Shown here: in pieces, positions 1 through 12,500 of the stretch
Layout: every line of letters starts with the position of its first letter
Position numbering within the stretch: the stretch's first letter is position 1
Source: Sycon ciliatum
Lineage: Eukaryota > Porifera > Calcarea > Leucosolenida > Sycettidae
DNA: 64,000 nt
Assembly: GCF_964019385.1 (NCBI RefSeq)
Contig: NC_088644.1
Coordinates: 19,268,273 to 19,332,272, forward strand
Reading direction: 5' to 3'
Translations under genes and position numbers: made by a program
The notes under the pieces: generated by a model
What the model saw: the letters and a program-made list of their open reading frames with translations, nothing else
Database searches by the model: none
What the model was told of the DNA's origin: nothing

Positions 1-270
1 CCCAGTGGCAAAACAAGTATCAAATACACGTGAGACAGTGTATGGCTAGCCTCCATTGGGTTGTTCCCTTCATTAGTCTAATCATATGTGGAGTAGGGTG
101 TATGATATCAAGTAGTGCATGTACGTGATGTAATTCTGGATTTCATTATCTGAAAATACCACATTCAGCAGACCCCCACTTCCCCCCCAAAAAAACAGCC
201 AGCAGTAGTACTTGCATGTGCACCGTGCACATCACACGAGAGTTGGAAGCAGGTCCAAGACCATAAGATC

Positions 271-450
271 CATGTCAGAACAAGAGAGTGCTGCTGGATG
301 CATGTCAGAACAAGAGAGTGCTGCTGGATTCATGTCAGAACAAGAGAGTGCTGCTGGATTCATGTCAGAACAAGAGAGTGCTGCTGGATTCATGTCAGAA
401 CAAGAGAGTGCTGCTGGATTCGTGTCAGAACAAGAGAGTGCTGCTGTATT
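271..450. repeat. 30-bp tandem repeat, six copies
   Basis: Unit catgtcagaacaagagagtg plus ctgctggatt, six head-to-tail copies with few changes. It starts six bases inside the intron after the last mapped DZIP1-like exon donor. As 30 is a multiple of three it is open on both strands, but nothing else suggests coding. Confidence 0.95.
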
Positions 451-456
451 ACTTAC

Positions 457-579
457 ACTTGTAGGTAGCCTAGCAGCCTGTGCAGTTCTTGTCCCTACTG
501 GTGCCTTTCTCAGGTCTAGACCACCAGCTGGAGGTCTTGTCGGTGTCATATTCATTGACGAGCTCAGTGATGCTGCCAG
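457..579 (-). CDS. DZIP1: DZIP1-like exon 24 (last one inside the window)
   Basis: Forty-one codons, phase 0 on both sides: LAASLSSSMNMTPTRPPAGG then LDLRKAPVGTRTAQAARLPT. Acceptor TTCTGTAG, donor AGT|GTAAGT. The donor means at least one more exon lies left of base 1. Confidence 0.62.
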
Positions 580-3500
580 CTACAGAACAGGACATGTAGT
601 ATGTAGTATGTGGTTTGTAGTATGTAGTCATGTGACAAAGCAAAGCACGCACATTACACCAGGATTGATTTACAGTTGGTCCTAGTGATGTGGCACCTCT
701 TCACGGGTAAAATCACTTGTTCACTGGTCAAAGCACATGTTGAAGCAAAGCTTTATCTGGCCTTATTATACACTGTTTATCTGAAACACTTGCCGTGTGC
801 TACCAATACGGACTATTCTTTCATGACAGCTTACCCATAAAGCATAACATGGCCAGCAATCAAGGACATCTGAGAGTTGTAATTTTTGTACTCCTCCGAG
901 GTGTGATTTTTGGCGTGCTGGGCTAAGCACAAGGAAGCCATCTGCAAAAAACTGCAGAAAATGGTTGTTGTTTGATCCTTTGGTGTAATCTTTGTTTCTA
1001 GTCGAAGCTAGTTGCTGTTTGGAGCAGAAACGCTGAAATTGACTATTTTCTGCATGTACTCATACATGTACTCATGTACTCAGGCATGCAGTCTCACTCG
1101 TATTTTAGCTATTTTTCTGGAATGGATGCTGCTCTGCGCCCCTTGGTGAACATTTCCTGCGCTCGTGGAGCAGCTGAAAAGGACCACTGGTATGTCTGGT
1201 TCCTGGTTTGAAAGTGGAGAGTCGACTTTTGTGCCTTGAAAAAGGAGTAGAGAGCGATAAAGGTACGTCTGTGGCTGATTTTTGAGTGCTCCTCGTACAT
1301 TTTTGATCGTGATAGAAATTCTCAGACCAAAGTCAGACCAAAGTCAGCGCGATGATGGTCGTACAGTTTTCTTGTGAATTTTTTAGTTGTTTCATCTCGT
1401 ATCTATGTCAGTATTGTGATGGTGAAGTGGAGAGGGTGATTTTCTTCCTCTAGGCTTCGTTCGGCCGACTTTGCTTCGTCCTCGTTGAAAAGTGATCCTG
1501 AAAAAAAGGTCGATTCGCAAAATTATGTTGATTTTCAATGTACGAGATGACATGCGATTGCTGGCTATGAGTGCAAGCAGCCACGATGATACACAGTTGA
1601 ATGGCACAAACAGCGTCAAAACACAGTAGCCACTTTGCACCGAGTTCGTCTACTTCTACTGGTAGACTTGGTGCAGCCATGATGAGCACGCCCTGGATCT
1701 CAGAATGGCATGTGGGTTTAAACACTAATAAGGAACCAATGTTGACAAAGAGGGATCCACAGGTAAGATACAAACCCTGCACCCCTTTGTTTTGGGAACA
1801 GTACCCCCCCCCCCCCTCCCCCCAACTAGACTACCTGGATCACCCACAGCCCCTTCTTCACTACACAATCATACTTGTTTAACTTGCTCAGGGTGCAAAC
1901 GCCGTTCTCCCTTCACATGATCTGGCATGATAAGACAGCACACAGCACTTACCTCACGCACTCTCCCAGTGCCTTGAATAGGGGCATCATCACTATCCAC
2001 TTCACCCACCGCTAATGTCTCTGTGTGTAGGCGAGCTGGTATATGCTGTGGCGAAGATTCGGCCAATTCATCACTGCCACTCAAGTCGCTCAAGGAGTCA
2101 TCCATGTCTTTCCCAACATGTCCACCTGTATGCACCACTGAGGCTGCTGTTGCTGGTGGTTGTAAAGCTGAAGCTGCTGGTTGGCCGACTGCCTCATTAA
2201 GTTCACTGTAGATTAAAAACAGTAGACAATAGAGCATGGCATTTCTACACCAGTCTCAAACGCATTCTACACCAGTCTCAATCGCATTCTACAGGAATAG
2301 ACCAGATGTACATGTATGCAACTAGACTTACCTCGTCATACTATCTAGTATCTATAGTGCTACTAAGTCACCTGATGAATGAATTTGGCAGGAAAAGACA
2401 AACTCTAAAACCTGCCTTTTCCTCTCAGGTGTAGTGCTATTAAAAGTAAGCCGTGTTGAACAGTGAATTAGTGAGCACAAGCTATAGAAAAGACAGTGTT
2501 ACAAGGTACAGAACAGTCATCCTATGTTTTAGCTGGGCTAGCTGGGTATGCATAGTTACTTTTCTACTCCTCATCAACACTGACAACAGAGCACAATGAT
2601 GTAATTCAAGTTCTTCACAAAAACAGGTGTGTGGTGGTCTTATACTCCCGTGGCTATTGGCTATTATGCTGCACTGATCAACAATTTACCTGATGCTTTC
2701 CTCCCAAGAACTGTCATCCTCATCATCTTCTGGAGACGCTTGCTTTCTTGCTTGTGCCAATGAACTGACACCCCTCTGCTTCTTGTCAACATCACCACCG
2801 GCAGCGTTGGCAGGAATTGTCGGAGTTGCTGCCTGCGCGGATCTAGGTAAGCGTGGATCAGGCGCAGCAATGCCTGATTGAGGCTGCGACCTATCAGTAG
2901 TAGTAGGGGCAGCAGGACTGGCACGTTCAATTGCAGGGGGTTTGTTAGCATAGCCTGGTTTACCCGGCTTACTGCTGGACCCTGGTTTTGATGGAGGCTT
3001 GGCAACGGCATACACTGGACTTTCTGCTGGTACAGCTGGGCGCTGTACAGCTGACTGACTTGACTGAATTGGCTTGGTATTAACACGACGTGCAGCGGCT
3101 CCTGTTCTGTCAGCTTTCCTACCTCCTTGCTCTTCTTCGTCATCTTCATCATCCGACAGTGGCGATGAAGAATCACTAGGCTGATACGGATCTCCAGCAT
3201 GTACAACGGGACGCCTGAACAACAAAATAATACACACCCTTATTAGTAATTCTCCACCAGAATCCCGACAAACAAGCATGGACACACTCTGTACGCAAAT
3301 GTACATTTTTCGCAGCTCAAGTATCCAGGAGAGAGGTGAGTGGCATTCTTTCAACTCAGCAAAGGCGAGGTAAAGTCAAGGATGGGTCATAATGTTTCTG
3401 ACAATCAGGGTGGGAGGTGAAATGGATCCTTCATTTCAATGAGCTCATGATGGCGAGGACACTGTTGACGTCTTGGCCTGCACGTTTACCCTTCCAGGTA

Positions 3501-6500
3501 TTCAAGTCCAGACCTGCACGTTTACCCTTCCAGGTATCCAAGTCCAGACCTGCACGTTTACCCTTCCAGGTATCCAAGTCCAGACCTGCACGTTTACCCT
3601 TCCAGGTATCCAAGTCCAGACCTGCACGTTTACCCTTCCAGGTATCCAAGTCCAGGTATCCAAGTGCAGGTATCCAAGTGCAGGTATCCAAGTGCAGGTA
3701 TCCAAGTGCAGGTATCCAAGTGCAGGTATCCAAGTGCAGGTATCCAAGTGCAGGTATGGGAGTGCAGGTATCCAAGTGCACGTATCCAAGTGCATGTATG
3801 GGAGTGCAGGTATGGGAGTGCAGGTATGGGAGTGCAGGTATGGGAGTGCAGATGGAAGGAAGAACAAAGTACATGATATACTGTGATATACTAGCCCAAA
3901 AACCATTTAGGGTTGTCGAGAGCATTTAGGGTTGTTGAGAGCATTTAGGGTTGTTGAGAGCATTTAGGGTTGTTGAGAGCATTTAGGGTTGTCGAGAGCA
4001 TTTAGGGTTGTCGAGAGCATTTAGGGTTGTTGAGAGCATTTAGGGTTGTTGAGAGCATTTAGGGTTGTTGAGAGCATTTAGGGTTGTTGAGAGCATTTAG
4101 GGTTGTTGAGAGCATTTAGGGTTGTTGAGAGCATTTAGGGTTGTTGAGAGCATTTAGGGCTGTTGAGAGCATTTAGGGCTGTTGAGAGCATTTAGGGTTG
4201 TTGAGAGCATTTAGGGTTGTTGAGAGCATTTAGGGTTGTTGAGAGCATTTAGGGTTGTTGAGAGCATTTAGGGTTGTTGAGAGCATTTAGGGTTGTTGAG
4301 AGCATTTAGGGTTGTTGAGGCAGAATAAAGTGATCCGAAAAAGAAGTCAATGTTATTTTGTCAGACTGTATCTTGTCCAGATGGTGTGCTGGGATATGTG
4401 CCGGCCATACAACTTGCAACTGTGGCAACACTCGGGATCATGCCAATGCTTGAACCCCTGCCAACTGTCCCCGATACTGGGGCATACGTGACCACTGCCA
4501 AGTGTCTCGACACTGGGGGATGCTTGAATCCCTGCCAAGACACAAGGGGATGCTTGAATACAATACCTGTCTGTTAGTGCACTAACCACCAGCTCACACC
4601 GCTTAGCACTACCATACACGTATAGGCAGTCGCACAAGCAAGGTCTGGTGACATAGACATGTCATACATGTATACGTACTGTTGGCCAAGTCTTTTGTTG
4701 CTCGGTTCCAGTGGAGTGCTTGAAGATATTGGTCTACCTGCCGATACATTAGGTGTTGTGGCCTTGGATGATTTCCCAATTGTAGATGTATCTTGCTTCT
4801 TGCTAGAGCCTCCAGGTGTAGACGACTGAGTTTTCAATGGTGTCATGGGTGGCCGTGACTTATCCGAGTCTAAAGCCACATGTCAGAACAATAGTGGAAA
4901 ATACAGGGGAAGAAACACGATTGCAGAGCAGCAAAGTAAACTGCAAGCAAAGTAAACTGCAAGCAAAGTAAACTGCAAGCAAAGTAAACTGCAAGCAAAG
5001 TAACCTAACATCATACATGTACAAGGCGCTCAGTTACCGTGTTGTATAAATAATTAATGTTGTATAAATAATTAATGTTGTATAAATAATTAATGTTGCA
5101 TAAATAATTAATGTTGTATAAATAATTAATTGTCCCCACACAGATGGGATGTTAAGGTCCGTATTCCTATAGAGGCTCAGAATGCTATCATAGACCATGC
5201 TGTTTCCTTACGCAGATGGTCAGTGGAAAGTGTCATGGATATATCCAAAGGCAAAGGTAAGGAAGTGCACACAGATAGCGAGGAGTGATGCATGCCTTAT
5301 CAGAACAGTCCACAAAAAAATGGAACAGATTCAATTTTTACTTTTTGTCTTGGTATTTTGATTTAAAAGCTTTGTAGCGGTAAGACTGCGGAGTGTTTTG
5401 CTCTGAAGCAAATGTTCACGACCATGGCCCTGCTTGGACTAGAAGCAGCATGCCAGATAGGTGAGTTTTGAGGTGCTGTATTAATGGGAATACTCCTTTA
5501 AGAAAATATGGTTTTCTAAAGCAACTTTTCTAACAGACACAGCATCATACAAATCACTATTTCACTACCCATCAACTAGCCATCAACTACCCATCAACTA
5601 CCCATCAACTACCCATCAACTAGCCAAAGCTGGAGATAATACAGTAATACCTGGGTTAAGCGACCTCTGCTACTGGCAACCACCTGATTTCCATGCACCG
5701 GCAGTTCTGCATAGAAACTGCACCGGAAACAGTGATCACTTCAGTTGCGTGGCCAGCGGTGGACTTTTAGTGTATCAAGTGCGAGATCTGACCTGCTTAC
5801 AGCGACCACAAGTGCTGTCCTGGCTGGTAGGCTTACTGCAACAGGGCTGAAGTAATGCCAGAAGCGAGTGCGGTCAGAAGCGAGTGCATGCAGTCAACGG
5901 AAGTGACAGTGCTTGGTGCGCTGCATGCACTTAAGTGCGGTGTGAGGCTCATGCGTGCTTTGTTTGCATGAAGAAAGAGTTCTATGCCCAACACCAGTCT
6001 ATAATTATGAGAACATGAACGTATGTGCATGAACGTATGTGCATGAACGTATGTGCATGATCCGGTATGCTGTGCGAATATATGGAACTTTGGTCTGAAA
6101 ACTTGAAAGGCCGCTCTTGCTCGCACTGTGGGGTGGTTACTTAAGCCAGATCTTACTGCAGTACGAAAAGGAGAAATATCATTCTTTGAAAGAAAAGAAG
6201 ATTATGGTTTTGTCCACCACTACATCCCTTGCAACTTGACTACAAACCTGCCCCATCTCTTGCAGGTAAAGCAGCTCATTGTTTGCCTGCATTCGGCTGC
6301 GGACACCATTTACTAACAACAACTAATGGGTGCACACACACAAAGCTTATCAATTATCTGTCCTGGTGGTAATGGAGAAATAGCACCTCGTACATCAAAA
6401 GAAGTATTTCGAAGTAGAATATCTCAAAACCTGGGCAGAACCTCTACTAACAGTTCTGCTTTGGAGAAGTCACTGGTTTGGGGGTTTGGCAAACTCGAAG

Positions 6501-9500
6501 GCAACGTGATCAGCACAAAAAAACATACATGTAGTTCAGTTCTGTGGCTTGTGACCTCGGAGAAAATGTCAATTTGGCTCTAGGTATAGTGTACCGCCGC
6601 TAGAGGCTTTTGCTCATCACATCATCGTGCACATGCATAGTATGGAGTGCCAACCGAGTGCTTGGCATGAAGATATTTCAAATGTGTAATGACTAAATCG
6701 CACAGCCGTTTGCACGTCCGATGCAATCTACTCTTGACCACTTCTTCGAAGATATTTCATTTCTTCCCGGTGCATGCACAGGCACAGTACCAGAAAGTCT
6801 ACCCTAGTCTACCCTAGTCTAGTCTACCCTAGCCTAGTCTACCCTAGTCTAGCCTAGCCTAGCCTAGGTACAACTACTGGATGTAGCATACCGGTAATTT
6901 TTAACGCTTGGTTTGACTCCATACATGATGACATAGACTATCGTGTACACTTCCATTGTTGGAGAAGTTTGCTTGTATAGCCGGGCTTAGCTGGGCTTGT
7001 ATAGCAGCCGGGCTTAGCCGGGCTTGTATAGCCGGGCTTAGCTGGGCTTGTATAGCCGGGCTTAGCCGGGCTTAGCTAGTAGTTCTACAACACTGGTCCG
7101 TGATAGTACTGGAAAGATGGGATTTGTGTCTTGCTGTATAAAAAAAGTTAAGTTTGCACGTCCCGCGTTACAACTGGCTATACAGTTGTGTTGAGAAACA
7201 CAACCAGCAGCTTAGGAAGTTTTGCTTGTGCCAGGCCAGTGATACCACGGTGGCAGATGCAGCGTCTAATGGCGAGGGTTAGTCATGCTGTATGAGTAAC
7301 GATTTTTAAAAGGTAAAACATTAATAACAAAAACACACAGCCTGAGAATCATGGATCGACTCACCATTTGCTCTTGGAGCTGTGAGGGCTGCGACTGCTT
7401 TCACCTTCAGTGCAGGCATCTTCTTTTGTGTGTGAATACCCTCACCTGATAAAGTACAGTATGCACATGTGATCAATAGTGCGGCATACATCCTAGTGTG
7501 TAAACTGTACAGACTTCAGTTTGCTTGACAAAGAATGGTAAAGTCAACATGGCATACCCTGTCTTGTCCATGTCACTGAATAACCAATGGAGGAAGGATA
7601 CCAAAACCAGCAAATAGGGGAATGCATTTAAAACATGGATCAATGGGTCAAAAAGTATGATGCGGTCTCTGGACTGCAAAAAAAAATGAAAGGATCAGTA
7701 TTTAAGCTTTGAGCCATCAGCAGAATTGATAAGACACACACACCCACACACACACACACACACACGCGACTTTACAAGCCTAAACACACTAACACACTTA
7801 AACACACTTATATATCCACATCCACACGGTGGTCTATCCCTGCACATACATGCACATACCTTGCTTCCTTTTATCAGGTGAAATTGGAGGTGTGTTTGGC
7901 ACTGTTGAAAGCAGCGCTGCAGCCATGCACAACACAACCACGCACAACACAACACGGCCACACACAACATGACCACCCATAACACAACCGTCAACACAAC
8001 ACAGCCACAGAACAACACAACCAGACAACACAACACAACCACGCACAGCACAACTCAACACAACCACCAAACACAACACAACCCGACAACACAACACAAC
8101 ACAACACGACCACGCACAACAACAAAGAAAAATCTGTCTACCTTGAAGATAGAACCAGCTCAGAGGGAAGGGCGGCTTTGAGCATGCTTTGGCCTGAGTA
8201 TATACGAAAAGTATCCGGATAGGTGAGAGAATCGGATAACCGAACACAGATACTTTATATGCATATGGCACATGAAATGGTGTGAATTCGGGCATACATG
8301 TATACGTGTCCCATGCAGTACTGTTAGTGTGTATGTGTTGCAAAAACAAGCATCAAAAATGACAAGTGCAGGCAACTGAGCACTGTGAGCATGCAGCCAG
8401 CATTTCAGGGAGTCATACAGCCGTTGGCTCAGGTTTCCATTTGTATAAATCCGGCCTTGTTCTGGCTTCCGCATCCTACGTGGAAACCGGATATGATTAA
8501 ACGTTTTGTACATAATTGAACCCGTCTGTACTCAAAACCATGCATTGGTGTGCGGATTACGAGCTCCGCTTGTGTTGTGTGTGTCATGTATGCTGTAAAT
8601 CGGTTACCAGTGGTTTTATTCTGGATGGCGAGGGATCCAGATAAAAGAGAACCGGATAAGCAAGGTCTGACTGCAACATGAAGTAATTAACTGCTCGAGG
8701 CATGTGGTGGCTATGAGACTTCTCCTCTCGCCCTACTGGTAGGAAGCATTTGCTGCTATGTAACCCATAATTAGACTGAAGGCCTTGATTGGCCAGAGTA
8801 TTAGCTAGGGTTGAGTAGATCTGATGCAAAAGCAGATTCGCAAATCAAAGTGAGCCTTTGTAAAAGGAAATCATTCTTAGAACAACTTAGGATAGTTTTG
8901 TATACTTTGTTTGGGTGGGTTCTGCTCTTTCCATGCTGAGTAACCTTGATTGGTGATGTCTTCTAGCTGCTGACGTACTCTATAGCAACCACACACAGAC
9001 ATAAACAGACATGTAAACGTACATATGCACACACACAAACACAAACACACATGCACACAAACACACACACACACACACACTCTCTCTCTCTCTCTCACTC
9101 TCACACACGCACATACACGCACACACACACACAAACACAATGCAATGGGAGAACATTGTGATTTCAGAGGTAGGCTGCAGTAGTATTTGATTATAAACGG
9201 ACCAAATCCCAAGACAGTATTCCCAGTCATTCTTTTATTTGGTCATGTTCTCAAACTATTCAGCCATATCCATCCACAAACCCCAGCATAGACACAGTAT
9301 TGTACGTGTAGCTACACTAAGATGTATCTCATGTACTCCATCAGCGGATGCCTATGTACATACCATAGCACAATAGAGAAAAATACACCGATGCATAGCA
9401 AGCTTAAGCCACCCAGAGTCAATTCGATGTTTTAAGTCACCAACAGACAATCTTTTCTTACGTGGCCCAGAACTATTTCCGTCCCGTGAGTATATAAAGA

Positions 9501-12500
9501 GGGCAGAATCATCGCTCTATTGCCAAGCCACTCGACAAACGCCTAGGTGGAACCAGGTGGTGTGTACCCAAGTCACCTGGTCACCATGCCGGCAGGGTTA
9601 TATTTACAGCCTGTTTGGGCACGTTGCTGACGCTCGAGTTGAACCGTTGAACCTTTCAGTTGAACCTTCGTGTGAAAGTTGTAGCCTGTAGGCACAGTGA
9701 CCAGGTGACTAGGGTATGCATGAGCACATGACCGCTTAATCAACCATGTTCGATTAGAAATAAGGGCCAAACGCAGCACTGCAGCCTTCTCGGACCAAAG
9801 CCAGTCGACTCATCGTCCGAAAGACCACAACATACGGGCCAATCGCGTCCATCTGTGCTTTGATAAGAATGAAAGGGCGCTTTTAGTGACATTTTTCATA
9901 CAAATCCCCATCTAGTAGGGCACAGTCACCCAGTTTCGGCGCAAGTGGCGAGTTCGATTGGGAGTAAAGGAGGGAGGGAGCGTTTCAGCTTCCTCGGACC
10001 AAGCACCCCGAAGACTACAATTGGTGGAAATTTGACTTTAGGCTTAGCTTCACCATAGAGCAAAGTTGTGTGCATGGCAGATTGAAAACATTAAACACAA
10101 CCTTAGAAGAAAAGAGTACCCTCCTTTCCAACAGCATACCGGCAATCACCTCTCCTTGCACCATGTATCATGTATCATGATCACTACTTACTTTTGGCGC
10201 ATTGTTTCAAGACCAGGTTGTCTCTGAAATTGCATGAGAAAAGAAGATGGCAACCAGAGTATGTTTGTTAGGCACAGTAAGGACACGATCACAAGCCTAT
10301 CCACACAATATACAAAGTACAACAGTATATCATGCAGGTACAATTCCAGCTACGTCACAAGTGTCCTGGTCTTGGTACATTTCTCAATTGGGTTCAACCG
10401 GGTCACAGGCTCTATCACAGGCTCTGCTCTGGTCTAGCCGACCTGGTAGTGGGGCAGACCGTACAACTTTGTAGGTTGAAACACATTGGGCAGGTTGAAA
10501 CACATTGGGCAGGTTGAAACACATTGGGCAGATTGAAACACATTGGGCAGGTTGAAACACATTGGGCAGATTGAAACACATTGGGCAGGTTGAAACACAT
10601 TGGGCAGGTTGAAACACATTGGGCAGGTTGAAACACATTGGGCAGATTGAAACACATTGGGCAGATTGAAACACATTGGGCAGATTGAAACACATTGGGC
10701 AGATTGAAACACATTGGGCAGGTTGAAACACATTGGGCAGATTGAAACACATTGGGCAGGTTGAAACACATTGGGCAGGTTGAAACACATTGGGCAGATT
10801 GAAACACATTGGGCAGGTTGAAACACATGGGGCAGATTGAAACACATGGGGCAGGTTGAAACACATGGGGCAGGTTGAAACACATTGGGCAGATTGAAAC
10901 ACATTGGGCAGGTTGAAACACATTGGGCAGATTGAAACACATGGGGCAGGTTGAAACACATTGGGCAGATTGAAACACATTGGGCAGGTTGAAACACATG
11001 GGGCAGATTGAAACACATGGGGCAGGTTGAAACACATGGGGCAGGTTGAAACACATGAGGCAGGTTGAAACACATGAGGCAGGTTGAAACACATGGGGCA
11101 GGTTGAAACAAATTGGGCAGATTGAAACACATGGGGCAGGTTGAAACACATGAGGCAGGTTGAAACACATTGGACAGGTTGAAACACATGGGGCAGATTG
11201 AGACACGCGGAGCAGGTTGAAACACATTGGGCAGATTGAAACACGCGGGGCAGGTCACGGGGCAGGTTGAAATAAAAACGAGTAGGAAGTGGTACACAAG
11301 GACATGTACATGTAGATGACTGTAATATAGCTCAACTGAATACTTACCACACTTTGCACTTGTCTTGATCTTTCTAAATTTTCCATCCTTCCGCCAAAGT
11401 CCTCCTCACTCAAGCATGCAAAGCCCTAATGACAAAACGGCACACCAACAAGATTCATAGTTGCTAGTTTGGTCCGGAAGCGAGAGTGATGTGTGGTGAT
11501 TCGTCCATGGTCTGGTTATTCTTGGTCTTGGTCGTTGTGTTCTGTACGTATTGGTGTTATTGGTCATCACGATTCATCTGCACTTTTATTACTGCATGGT
11601 ATTCGTTGTTCCTTGGTCTTTTTCTTCAGTTTTCTTTGATAGTCGTTTCAGTCATTGCTTTCCTCCTCCTGCGCGCTCTCCATTTGTTGTTGTGAAGAGA
11701 AGTCTACTACAAGTAACAGATGGTTGAGTTGTTATGTGGCGGGGGAGAAGGTAAGACTTATTCCGTTACAGAAAGACAATATGCTCAAGGATCTGTCAGA
11801 TGCCCTGAGAGAAAATGGCATCACTGCTGTGGAGTCAACAGACATTGCTAAGGGAGGGGTAGAGGTCGGGGTTCACGATGCTAATTATGCTCAGATTGAA
11901 CTACAAGAGGAATTTGACACAGAGCCATGCGTAATCCAGCATGCCTCTCATGGTTCTATAAGTAGAAACTGGCTAGTCAAATGAAGATCATTGACTCCAC
12001 AGCAGTGATGCCATTTTCTCCGTAGCATACACAACTAGCAGGCATAGCATATGAGCCTGCATCACTGCCAATGGCATTGATCAAGTAAAGGCTGTGAACC
12101 ACTTTACCAGTTGAGCTGAAACAGACTCAGTCACTCAGAAAATATATCTGTATTTTTTCAAGGGTCCATCTCACATAAGCCCCAATCACGATGTATCTTG
12201 ACAATCACGGCGTATAAGCTGCTCTGCTCTCTTGGAGGCAAAGCGTGACAGGACTTTTATGTACTACAACACATGTTTGCAGCACCAACAAAGTTGCAGG
12301 AGGATTTACGACCCTCTCAGGGGAAAGCAAGGTGCGGCTTACAACCTGGAAATGCAGCAAGCCATGAACCAGGCTTCAGAATAGAAAGAAAAAACACATC
12401 AGCACTCTTCTACGTACAAGGGCCTGGAAGATATGCCAGGCACAGAAAGGTAAAGCAGACTGCTTGCAAGTACTTACGCTCTTCAGGCCAGCACGCTGCA

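Noticed and set aside
1450..1782. Separate gene starting MAAPSLPVEVDELGAKWLL
   Set aside because: No recognisable domain, no supported splice partners, and it lies inside the DZIP1-like intron.
3904..4318. TTTAGGG-rich array as a telomere or interstitial telomere
   Set aside because: TTTAGGG is only part of a 19-bp unit; there are no consecutive 7-mers.
271..4318. Short tandem arrays as CRISPR
   Set aside because: No unique spacers; repeats are head to tail, and this is a eukaryotic genome.
10384..11297. Three overlapping minus-strand frames of 270-287 codons (CFNLPNVFQ... repeats)
   Set aside because: All three frames read through the same 19-bp minisatellite, giving one repeated peptide in shifted order. 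That is expected from a stop-free array, not a gene.
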